Assembly (NCBI RefSeq): GCF_000265425.1
Contig: NC_018014.1
Location: forward strand, 1,302,001-1,366,000
DNA: 64,000 nucleotides
Direction: 5' to 3'
Source: Terriglobus roseus DSM 18391
Lineage (GTDB): Bacteria; Acidobacteriota; Terriglobia; Terriglobales; Acidobacteriaceae
The notes below the pieces were generated by a model, which saw only the letters and a program-made list of their open reading frames with translations, did not search any database and was not told the origin of the DNA. Position numbers and translations under genes: made by a program. This document shows, piece by piece, positions 17,201 through 24,163 of this stretch. Numbering within the stretch: position 1 is the first letter of the stretch; every line of letters begins with the position of its first letter.

Positions 17201-19050
17201 TGCTTGGCTGGGACCATAACTGGAATGACCCAGACTACGTCAATACTCTCGCCAGCCAAAGTGTGCGAGTCGACGGCATTGGCTACCATTGTTACGATGG
17301 CACCCACTACAGCAATCAGACGCAGTCTGTAGCAACTTACTTTACCGAGTGCTCCGGGTTCACCAGCGGCACAGGAAACGTGGCCGGCAACCTGGGCTGG
17401 GAAGTCGCAAACACATTGATTGGGCCGCTCCGTTATGGATCACGCGGATCGGTCTACTGGTCTCTTGCGCAGGACCCGAATGGTAACCCGCATCTGGCAA
17501 GTGGCGACGCCTGCCAGAACTGCCGTGGCATGATCACTGTTAACAGCGACGGCAGCTTTCAGCCGAGCCAGGACTATTACTTCTGGGCTCAATTCTCTAA
17601 ATTTGTTCCGCCCGGCTCTGTGCGGATCGACTCCAACAACTCCGGAGATTTTTCGACTGTTGCCTTCCACAATGGGAGCACCACAACCCTTGTGGTGCTG
17701 AACTCGACAACGCACGCAGACGGAGGGTCCGCCGGTTCGGACGAACGGGATCTGAGAAGGCATGTAGTCCAATGGGACGGGGACACCGCAACTCAGAAGA
17801 CTGCCTGGCTGGTTGGGGCAGATGGCTATCGTCGCTGGATTGGCGATGGGTCGACTTACAACTGTCTTATCTATGACGCCGGTATGCTGGGACCTGACCT
17901 CGAGGCAGGTGGTGCTCTCGATAAGTACATCAACATGCGCGATGTTTGGGCTGTGTGCGGAACAGCCGTGATGGGTACTCGGAGCGAGCTCGAAGTTGGC
18001 ACCTATCTCAAATCGGCTGGCGGCGCGCGTCTCACGTTGACCAGCAGCGGGCTGAAAAGCATCGATGCGACAGGTACGTCACGTTGGGCTCCGTCGGGAG
18101 CAGGCAATCGACTCATTCTGCAGGAGGATGGAAACCTTGTCCTGTACTCTGGCACCACGGCGTCATGGGCAAGCAACACCGTGGGTTCTGGTGCAATCTG
18201 GCTGGTAATCCGGGATGACGGTTCGTTTGCATTGTTCAACAAGCAAAACCAGCAGGTCTGGGTAAGCCCGATTGATGCCAGCTCTTACCGAGGCAAGATG
18301 GTGCAATGGGACGGTGATACTGCCGCTCAGAAGACCTCATGGATGGTTGGCTATGATGGCAACCGGCGGATTGTCCATGACCTGGGCACGTTCCAGTGTC
18401 TTCATGACGCTGGTGCTGGAAACTCCCTTACCGTGAGCAGCAATGTTCTCGACAAACTCCCCGACCTCACCAACGTCTGGGCGACTTGCGGCGGGACCCA
18501 GATCGGCGCCAATGGAGCCCTTGAACAGGGAGGTAATCTCACCGCTGGCAATAACACCCTCGTTCTTCAGACAGACGGTAACCTGGTTTTGTACCATGGC
18601 GCCCAGGTTCCACTGTGGTCGAGCGACACCAGCGGCAAGGGTGGCGTCGAGCTGAAACTGCAGTCCGACGGTAACCTTGTCCTCTACAACCAGAGCGGAT
18701 CCTCCATCTGGACTACCGGCACCGACGGTTCCAACCCCGGTTGGTTCATCCTCGGGACGGATGCGACCCTGCAGCTCTTCGATGCATCGGGGAACCGAAT
18801 CTGGAGCCGCACGTCAACCGATGTTATTCCCGCGCCCACAGCAGGGTATAACTTCTGCGCGACTGAGGGTGGAACATGTAACTTCACGGGTGCCGGAAGG
18901 GTGCTATTCGGAGCGCGTGGGAAGGCAACGTACACCTGGAAGGATGTCACGAACGGCACTCCATGCACTACCGCTGCTTTCGGGACCGATCCGAACCCTG
19001 GCCTGGTTAAGACCTGTTGGTACAGCACACCTCCTCGGCCTCTTCAATGA
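14230..19050 (+). CDS. Giant secreted GDPD / GH30 / B-lectin multidomain enzyme
   Basis: 1606 residues with an N-terminal hydrophobic export segment ending SSQAQ. Residues 80-460 are a glycerophosphodiester phosphodiesterase-like barrel (SAHRGLH, PENSLSSVEA, ELLEVDVKL, CSHDLTW). Residues about 485-690 hold three cysteine-rich repeats (CSPEGGTCSFTG, YCADEGQYCNFKG, CSGEGDTNGCQFKG), each ending in a KxCYxx-type motif. A Gly/Ser linker leads to a GH30 glucosylceramidase-type domain (about 725-1180) with TIDGFGGAMTD, acid/base Glu956 in MQNEPEN and nucleophile Glu1040 in YFTECSG. Then a module starting VQWDGDTAxQKT occurs twice (about 1179 and 1357), each followed by bulb-lectin repeats (ILQEDGNLVLY, VLQTDGNLVLY, LQSDGNLVLY). 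A fourth cysteine repeat ends the protein. Likely role: binding and degrading complex glycans or glycolipids outside the cell. Joint action of the two catalytic domains is inferred. Confidence 0.85.
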   Translation: MTPQRYRRSEISQQPTGQPNPLRPDHLLYTLLSHGRRTILTVGVMLGLLGLCHSSQAQDTFLYNPNHFDTAKIIQAMKTPHSDLRILSAHRGLHAKFGDNPNIAGIPENSLSSVEAAAQAGLELLEVDVKLTSDRIPICSHDLTWGRETNPAQPGGHVFDPFSSPSPSAQRQANARIDSMTLAVTQAQFNLRDSVSFLPNYGSHFNVPASLQNVIDRVNLDQIAAVIAIDVKDVDTFKEAWKIVRVAKDWKGNPFAGHVAWKVSGFNYTTPAAFKADFPDYAAINFWPNYNTSQVAASVFGSEQAMIDSLNLFWADPSISLIAPEITQKQPGGIFDRMRQMGINTGHTVAEFAAYKDYVYPNDPNQVAQFFWTGGTNGDGAQLGGSCCVNLRHYFFNPRTNEDGTPNPNYDSTRPTDTADDRGDFDFVVNQMRFNVITTDDVIHWDNLLAAGGLRNLSYMRLDGYQGDPQCRANGTYPGCDQNGQTTYTLCSPEGGTCSFTGDRNVAFGANGTYNTRTITNTTACNVGVFNDPTPGVLKSCYISPPIDYYTAYGGTIYCADEGQYCNFKGNGSAVMAANHRFSRTFFKATNGFQCDVSTFSYWGDPAPNIRKACFYTVDQGYVFPHSGPQGYQFCSGEGDTNGCQFKGLGRVAYGASGSFKYGVFDGGVACTNSVFGDPKPGATKDCYYQWVASAGGASGVSVGGSAAPYDTGGGTGSGNSGPSKTFTVRAGATTFTASQPNDSVATYTWTDGGQPSEVLTSATGSVLGAAMQSVAVSNYAGSPTATITVNAGTTFQTIDGFGGAMTDSAAAVMGSSPNRNAIMNILFSPSGGAGLTIVRSPMGSSDLMASPNDIHTYEDAQGSFSVNGYASDRRQIDLLTQAKSIAGNNFKLLGTPWSAPGWLKRGGALLPAQCGTDDNEIKIGSVAQYASYFAKYVSAYSALGLRPWMVSMQNEPENCKTAMPTTLLSPVDEVALAQALKVTLPSDVKVLGWDHNWNDPDYVNTLASQSVRVDGIGYHCYDGTHYSNQTQSVATYFTECSGFTSGTGNVAGNLGWEVANTLIGPLRYGSRGSVYWSLAQDPNGNPHLASGDACQNCRGMITVNSDGSFQPSQDYYFWAQFSKFVPPGSVRIDSNNSGDFSTVAFHNGSTTTLVVLNSTTHADGGSAGSDERDLRRHVVQWDGDTATQKTAWLVGADGYRRWIGDGSTYNCLIYDAGMLGPDLEAGGALDKYINMRDVWAVCGTAVMGTRSELEVGTYLKSAGGARLTLTSSGLKSIDATGTSRWAPSGAGNRLILQEDGNLVLYSGTTASWASNTVGSGAIWLVIRDDGSFALFNKQNQQVWVSPIDASSYRGKMVQWDGDTAAQKTSWMVGYDGNRRIVHDLGTFQCLHDAGAGNSLTVSSNVLDKLPDLTNVWATCGGTQIGANGALEQGGNLTAGNNTLVLQTDGNLVLYHGAQVPLWSSDTSGKGGVELKLQSDGNLVLYNQSGSSIWTTGTDGSNPGWFILGTDATLQLFDASGNRIWSRTSTDVIPAPTAGYNFCATEGGTCNFTGAGRVLFGARGKATYTWKDVTNGTPCTTAAFGTDPNPGLVKTCWYSTPPRPLQ

Positions 19051-19197
19051 GGCGAGGAGTGGTGCTGGCACGCACTGGAACGTTGATTTTGCAGTAAGGC
19101 CTTCAGGCTCGATCCCGCTCCCGGAAGGGTGAGAGCCTGCTGGTATCACATCAATGGAACGAAAGCTCTTGGTCTTGCTCAGCACGGTTGTCCCACA

Positions 19198-19234
19198 ATG
19201 CCTGGGAAAGGCGCTTCTAGCTTTTCCCAGGCAT
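19198..19234. repeat. 12-bp perfect inverted repeat before the truncated recombinase
   Basis: Arms ATGCCTGGGAAA (19198-19209) and TTTCCCAGGCAT (19223-19234) around a 13-base spacer. It lies after the giant enzyme and about 90 bases before the recombinase gene. It may be a terminator lacking a T-run or a recombination site; sequence alone does not decide. Confidence 0.5.
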
Positions 19235-19325
19235 GGTAGTCATGATCACGTTTGCCCTGGTCTGTAGCTTTTCACATTCCGTGTCGTTTTTTGATCACAT
19301 TGTTTGGCGCGATGTATCACAATAA

Positions 19326-20036
19326 ATGTCGTATACAGAGGGTGTGAGCATCCTGCTTAGCCATTCTGTGTCGACGGATCGCGACAGTTCTGCGGAGCTG
19401 ACGGAGTCTCAGTTGCTGCTGAAGCAGATGGTGCTGAACTCTGTGACCGCGGTGAACACGCGTAGAAACTACTCGAAGTCGCTGGATGATCTATTCGCCT
19501 TTGCCGCCGGACGACCATTGACACGTGCTCTGTTGCAGGAGTGGAAGTCGTCGATGGACAGCCTGGCAGCCTCGACCGTGAACGTGAAGCTCGCGGCTGC
19601 CCGTCGCCTAGTCTCTGAGGCTCGTCGCAACGGGCTTATAGGCCCGGAAGAGGCCAGCAATCTGTTCGACATCCCAAACGTAGCGCAGCGCGGGAACAGG
19701 TTGGAAAATTGGTTAACGCGAGAGCAGGCAAAGGATCTGCTGCGTGTGCCAGATCGCAGCAAGTTGAAAGGGAAGCGGGACTACGCGATCCTTGCTCTGC
19801 TGGTCGGTTGTGCTCTACGCCGACGTGAACTTGCTGCTCTTGACATCGCTGACGTGCAGCAGCGAGACGGGCGATGGGTCATTTCGGATCTGCGCGGTAA
19901 GGGTAATCGCATCCGAACAGTTGCGGTTCCGCTCTGGGTAAAAGCCGCCATCGATGCCTGGCTGGCAGAAGGCGAACTGCTTGAGGGACGAATCTTTCGT
20001 TCTGTAGCGAAGAGCGGCACGATCTCGTTCGCCTGA
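19326..20036 (+). pseudogene. Tyrosine recombinase/integrase, C-terminally truncated
   Basis: 236 residues. The N-terminal SAM-like domain (NTRRNYSKSLDDLFAF, LAASTVNVKLAAARRLVSEA) and the start of the catalytic domain are intact, including the first catalytic arginine region (LLVGCALRRRELAALDIADV) and the strand with the catalytic lysine (DLRGKGNRIRTVAVP). The frame then ends at TGA 20034-20036 after RIFRSVAKSG. The expected HxLRRT box, second His and catalytic Tyr are missing, and I cannot find them in the next bases in any frame. It should therefore be unable to cut DNA. It marks the left side of a scarred region of mobile DNA. Confidence 0.8.
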
Positions 20037-20288
20037 GCGGTGGTGATTTCGGCATCGAGACTGGCAAGACGGCGCCGGGCTGGCCTTTCATGCTGATGGC
20101 TTGCGGACAACACACCGGGGTTCACGGGAGACAAGCCTCATCCCCTGTTCCACTTTTGCGCATGAGCGGCCGAAGCCCGGCCAGCCCGTGCAGGACGGCA
20201 CCTCCGAAACCTTCTACAGCGCCTTTGAAAATATTGACATCACAGTGGGCAGTGGCAATCCGGCCGCTGCCGGGATCCGCTTCCCTTA
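20037..20288 (+). pseudogene. Fragment resembling a pectate-lyase-superfamily (beta-helix) protein
   Basis: Reading across frames gives DNTPGFTGDKPHPLFHF, then HERPKPGQPVQDGT, then ETFYSAFENIDITVGSGNPAA and GIRFP. These look like an internal stretch of a secreted right-handed beta-helix (pectate-lyase-like) protein, with frame changes between pieces. The similarity is from memory and stops at about 20288, exactly where an unrelated gene fragment on the opposite strand begins. No start or stop belongs to it. A broken relic rather than a gene. Confidence 0.4.
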
Positions 20289-20599
20289 CCCAGCAACCGG
20301 AAGTAGCGTTCCAGCACCGACGCTTCCTTTGCGAAGAAGGCCGGGTGAGTCAACTGCGATGTCTCGTAACTCAGTCCCGTGTAGTCCACGGGGATCCTCG
20401 CACCAGCCGCAGAAGCAACCGTGAGCGACACTGCGGCGGCCTCGGGAGCCATCGCGCGCATCATGCGTGAGTCGAGCAGCGTCACACCGCCGAGTGCTGC
20501 CATGCCCAGCAATACGCCCCGGCGGCTCACTGTTTCGGTGCTTCCATACTCATAGTCCAGCTGCTGGGGACGTTCCTTCGGCTCGGTCTTCGTGTTCAC
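20289..20599 (-). pseudogene. N-terminal fragment of a secreted glycoside hydrolase (GH79-like)
   Basis: The minus-strand ATG at 20599 opens a frame with a twin-arginine-type leader (VSRRGVLLGMAALGGVTLL) and a start resembling GH79-type enzymes (PVDYTGLSYETSQLTHPAFF, LERYFRLLG). Similarity stops after RLLG at about 20289. The remaining codons to the stop at 20240 read through the other strand's beta-helix fragment. Catalytic residues are not included, so the gene is cut at about 105 of an expected 450-500 residues. Family assignment is tentative. Confidence 0.55.
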
Positions 20600-20785
20600 G
20601 TGGTCTCCTGCCCCTGTCTAGGGCGCGAAACCACTCTAGCCATGGAAACTGTCCGGGTCTCCAATCTAACGGCACCATACAGTCCAAGTGGTTTCTTAGC
20701 AGTGACTTGCGTGGACGTATCATACTGCCTTGAATCATGGAATTCCTGACGGAACGCAGGACGAAACGAGCGATACTAGTACGTG

Positions 20786-22056
20786 ATGGTTCAGAAGCAG
20801 CCAATTCCAGCGGCGCAGATCAGCGAAGAAGATCGCCGTACGATCGACCGGTAATTAGAGAGACTCCTTGCTCACCCGCTGTTCCGGATGAGCAAACGCC
20901 TGGCTGCGTTTCTGACCTACGTGGTCCATGAATAGCTGACCCACTCCGACCTCCAGCCACCGAAGGAACGGACGCTCGGCATTGAAGTCTTTGGCCGGAA
21001 GCCTGACTGCGATACAAACGCCGATCCGATCGTGCGTGTGACCGCGACAGAACTCCGCAAGAAACTTGCGCAGTATTACTACGCGGACGGGCACGATGAC
21101 GCCATTCGCATCGAGCTACCGCCCGGCAGCTACCTGCCAAAGTTTCACCGCTCCACCGACGTTCCGCCCATCGCAGAGCCGTCCGCTATTGTGTCCCCAG
21201 CATCGTTCCCGGAGAATTCGGACAGGCCATTGGCGGCGTTACCGGTGACAGAGAATTCGCCTCGCGCCGCAGCGACGCAACACGCAGCCACGTCTGCCGG
21301 AACGTGGCGACTCTCCGCGGTCGTACTTGCGGGTCTACTGGTCGCCGCTCTGCTCGGTTACCTTCCGCTCCTTGCGAAGCTCCGGCCTACACCGATTGCT
21401 CGCTTCTGGACATCCTTTGCCGGCCCCAACTCGCAGGTACGCATCGTGATGCCGGTGATCGGCACGGACTGGGTCTCGAGCGCGAAGCGCCCCAGCGACG
21501 TCTCGGTTTCACCGAATCTCTCCCTGGAAGACACGAATATCGCGGCGCGCGTTGCAGGCCAGCTTGAAAAGAGCGGTCTGCGCTATCTGATATCGCCCGC
21601 TCCGGAGGTCAACTTCGCCGAACTCCGTACTGGACCTGCGGTCCTGATCGGTGCGCTCGACAATGTCTGGACGTTGCAGCTGAGCAAGGATCTGCCCTTC
21701 GTCTTTCAGGAGAGCGCCGGCGGTCGCGTCGGAAGCATCCTCGAAAGCAAACCCGAAGGCAGAGCAAAGCCGCGTATCTGGTCGGTCGACATCACGACGC
21801 CCATCAACGAATCGGGCAGGACTACGGCATCGTAGCCCGCTACAGGAGCCCGCTGACAGGACAGCCCGTGATGGTCATCGCCGGTATCTCATCGCAGGGA
21901 ACTCAAGCCGCAGGCGAAGTGGTCACAGTGGCTTCGTCTTTGGAGGCTGCTCTTCGCAGGGTCACGAACAGCGATAACTTTGAGGTCGTGATTCAAACCA
22001 CGGCCGTAGAAGGACGAGCGGGCCCTCCCACAGTAATCGCAAGCAAGACATGGTGA
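20786..22056 (+). pseudogene. Broken membrane-anchored regulator (two nonsense codons and a frameshift)
   Basis: From the ATG at 20786 a single frame gives an acidobacterial head domain (LERLLAHPLFRMSKRLAAFL, ERTLGIEVFGRKPD, DPIVRVTATELRKKLAQYY, IRIELPPGSYLPKF) but is interrupted by TAA at 20852-20854 and TAG at 20933-20935. A membrane helix (VVLAGLLVAALLGYLPLL) and an extracytoplasmic domain follow. Near 21820 the frame shifts: the product continues in another frame as QDYGIVARYRSPLTGQPVMV and GISSQGTQAAGEVVT, ending at TGA 22056. The clean match either side of each lesion shows an inactivated gene. A shorter frame from a GTG at 21032 is open, but would lack the start of the head domain. Its head resembles that of the propeller regulator at 11.7 kb. 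Confidence 0.8.
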
Positions 22057-22387
22057 TCGAGCCAGTCGTCGCATCAGCGCAATGGCCCCTGTAAGTCGAT
22101 TTTCTTCGCTGCTGAGACGCAAATCGGCTATACAGGAAAATCTATGAGGCGGTTGGCGCCCGCTTCGGATCATTACGCGCCCTAGTTACCAAAAGTGCTT
22201 GTTGAAAGAATCGAACAGGGCAATACTTCTCTTGCTGATTTTGTGCTGAGTTGGTCGTTTGCCAAAGTTAAAGTTTGCGGACTTTGGGACATCTATTAAT
22301 GCTGTATGGCAGCCAATTTGAGGCGAAGGGAGGGGTGGACGGTGCAATCACATCGTGAGAGCCTCGCTGACCACTCTATGTGCCCTA
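22057..22387. other. Gene-free stretch between pseudogene and toxin gene
   Basis: 331 bases, visibly richer in A and T than the neighbours. No gene, strong repeat or RNA is recognised. Confidence 0.3.
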
Positions 22388-22798
22388 TCATCCTTGGATC
22401 AAGTGTCCGAGATACCCAGCCGGGCTGATTACCGTCACATCCTGACGAATATCTTCCGGAAAATCCCGCACATTACCAGTCACAAGCCATGCTCCAGAGA
22501 TGTGGGCCAGGGTAAGGAATTGAATGTCGGCAGGATCCGGGCCTTGCCGCCAGCTGATACGTGGATCGGGAAGCTGAAGACTCTCTTCAATCAGGAACTC
22601 CAGCCAGAGCGGAGGGAAGCCATACCGAGCGAACTTGGGGCGTCTCGCAACTTCGCGATATTCCTCGATGATGCTTGGGCATGTAACGGTCTGTACTTGG
22701 CCCTCGAAGACCCAATCCATCAGGAGCCGCGCCGGCACGCCGTCAGGCTTGATTCCTGCAGACACGATCACGTTTGTATCGAAGACAGCCAGTCTCAT
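22388..22798 (-). CDS. PIN-domain toxin (putative RNase)
   Basis: 136 residues. It opens with the PIN signature MRLAVFDTNVIVSAG (first metal-binding Asp). It has a conserved Glu in the IIEEYREVARRPKF helix and later acidic residues in PDPADIQFLTLA and TGNVRDFP. Length and order fit the COG1569-type PIN toxin family, magnesium-dependent RNases of type II toxin-antitoxin systems. It starts 6 bases after the antitoxin gene, so the two are co-transcribed and probably translationally coupled. It lies in the mobile-DNA scar, a common setting for such pairs. Confidence 0.85.
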   Translation of the reverse strand: MRLAVFDTNVIVSAGIKPDGVPARLLMDWVFEGQVQTVTCPSIIEEYREVARRPKFARYGFPPLWLEFLIEESLQLPDPRISWRQGPDPADIQFLTLAHISGAWLVTGNVRDFPEDIRQDVTVISPAGYLGHLIQG

Positions 22799-22804
22799 CG
22801 GTCT

Positions 22805-23083
22805 TTATCGCTTACGCGTGGAACGCACCTGGCTGACTTCTTTTTCGATCTCTTCTTCGGGGAGGGGCGGTGCTGCGTTCGCGAGCTTCCAACTGTTTCG
22901 AAGACTCGCCTTGGCAATCGCGCGACGCAACTCACGATCTTCCGCGGCGACGTCGCCCATCACTGGTACTAGGAAGAACGTGGGACCGTCCTGACCAGAG
23001 AGCAGAATCGTCTCGCCAACGGGAACGGCTTGGAGTGCTTTCGTTCCCCTCGTTCGGAACTCTCGAAGTGAAATTTGACGCAT
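22805..23083 (-). CDS. Phd/YefM-type antitoxin
   Basis: 92 residues directly upstream of the PIN toxin. The N-terminus (MRQISLREFRTRGTKALQAV, then GETILLSGQDGPTFFLVPV) follows the Phd/YefM pattern of a short DNA-binding fold with a strand reading 'gE.illt..g.p.a.lvp'. The charged C-terminal tail (PPLPEEEIEKEVSQVRSTRK) would wrap and neutralise the toxin. An inverted repeat 21 bases upstream is a likely autoregulatory operator. Antitoxin first, toxin second is the usual order. Confidence 0.8.
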   Translation of the reverse strand: MRQISLREFRTRGTKALQAVPVGETILLSGQDGPTFFLVPVMGDVAAEDRELRRAIAKASLRNSWKLANAAPPLPEEEIEKEVSQVRSTRKR

Positions 23084-23103
23084 CGGAATCCTCTGGATGT
23101 AGT

Positions 23104-23120
23104 GTAGCCAATACGGCTAC
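23104..23120. promoter_or_regulatory. Operator of the toxin-antitoxin pair
   Basis: Inverted repeat GTAGCC-AATAC-GGCTAC placed 21 bases upstream of the antitoxin ATG (minus strand). Size and position match the sites through which antitoxins or toxin-antitoxin complexes repress their own promoters. Confidence 0.6.
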
Positions 23121-23623
23121 GCATCTCAAGCACCGAAGCCGGTTCAACCTTTGACCAACCTGCTGGACTTGCCGTTCGTGCCGCGTGGGTACGAGGTCCA
23201 GCGTGGGGCCATTAGTGGGCCAATCTGGGGCCATTAAGGATTGCAGAACGTTGCATAAGCACGGTTACGTTCCAACCGATACCGCCTAAGTCGTTGAAAA
23301 TGTGTAGCCCCGAAAACTCCTAAGGCGAAGGTCCTAGGTAGGGGTCCTCACACCTCACCTGATGGGAGGAGACTAAGCTCCGGCATCGCAGCTTCCGCAG
23401 CGCTCAGATCAGGGCTCATTGCAACTTGCCCTAGAAAGCTTCCCGTACTCGGGATGAGCTTGGGGACAGGTCGCTTCGAGAAAGAGGGACTGATCCGCCA
23501 CAGTCAGTCCCAACGCCCACGTGAAAGTTGATGCCATTTTGATGCCAATCACCGGCCGGAATGCCGGTTTTTCCCGCCCCATTCGGCTTATAAGTCCTTT
23601 AGAATGTGCATCCGGCTACTTCT
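23121..23623. other. Gene-free region with hairpins
   Basis: No gene recognised. It contains a short direct repeat TGGGGCCATTA near 23210-23235, a hairpin with arms GGGACTGA (23486-23493) and TCAGTCCC (23504-23511), and a small CCGGC/GCCGG stem followed by TTTTT near 23550-23575. That last element could be the terminator of a gene now lost. Confidence 0.4.
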
Positions 23624-23624
23624 T

Positions 23625-23676
23625 GCACACCTTCACACGGTGGAAGTCGTAGGTTCGAATCCTGCTGTGCCCACCA
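23625..23676 (+). pseudogene. 3' half of tRNA-Val(CAC), likely attachment-site remnant
   Basis: From the anticodon arm onward the sequence is a clean tRNA: loop TTCACAC with anticodon CAC, variable region AAGTC, T arm GTAGG-TTCGAAT-CCTGC, acceptor strand TGTGCCC, discriminator A and encoded CCA (23674-23676). The expected 5' acceptor strand GGGCACA and D arm are absent from the bases before it, so it cannot fold as a whole tRNA. A 3' tRNA half is what a tyrosine integrase leaves at the far end of an element inserted into a tRNA gene. Confidence 0.75.
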
Positions 23677-24163
23677 ATCCTTCCAACAAGTCAGCGTTGC
23701 CCCGGCGGACGGGCTTTGTTGCGTCCCTTGTTGGATCGCGCCGCGATGCTGTCTTGCCGTGGCGGTTTCCTGGCTGCGTGTCTCCGGAGACCTTAGGCCA
23801 GACGATTCAGCGTTCAGGGCGAGCTGCGATATCGGGCGCTTACTGTGTGGTCAACAAGCGCGGCAGTTTTTGCGATGTTTCGCGCTGCGATCCCATGGGC
23901 AGCGGTGTAGTGACCGCTTCGGGACAGGCGCTGTCCTATTTGGGACAGCATGCAACAACAGTGTTTACGCCATAAAACAAGCGCCATTTTGGCCCATCGG
24001 CAGGATTTTCATCAGCATGATGCTGGACTGCGATTGCGGTTTGAGCGCGGGTTGACGATCTGTCAGCAGGGATCGTGATGTTACCTATGGGACAGTTGTT
24101 CTGGCAAGGCCTGCAGAAACCTTGAATTTCAGGGGTGCCACTTTGGTAATTCGATTGCCTTGA
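23677..24163. other. Gene-free region before the exporter operon
   Basis: 487 bases. Several short overlapping reading frames exist, but they run out of the tRNA fragment, are rich in Cys and Arg and resemble nothing. The promoter of the exporter operon must lie in or near its right end. No distinct motif is seen. Confidence 0.35.

Noticed and set aside
22355..22972. 205-codon plus-strand frame over the toxin-antitoxin genes
   Set aside because: Antisense to two overlapping-size, well-matched genes with an operator; no recognisable domain.
23560..23676. Complete tRNA gene ending at 23676
   Set aside because: The 3' half is perfect, but no acceptor 5' strand complementary to TGTGCCC and no D arm lie at the required distance.
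23604..24055. Two overlapping frames (about 120-150 codons) starting in the tRNA fragment
   Set aside because: They read through the tRNA 3' half, are Cys/Arg-rich and lack homology or a ribosome site. Non-coding is more likely.
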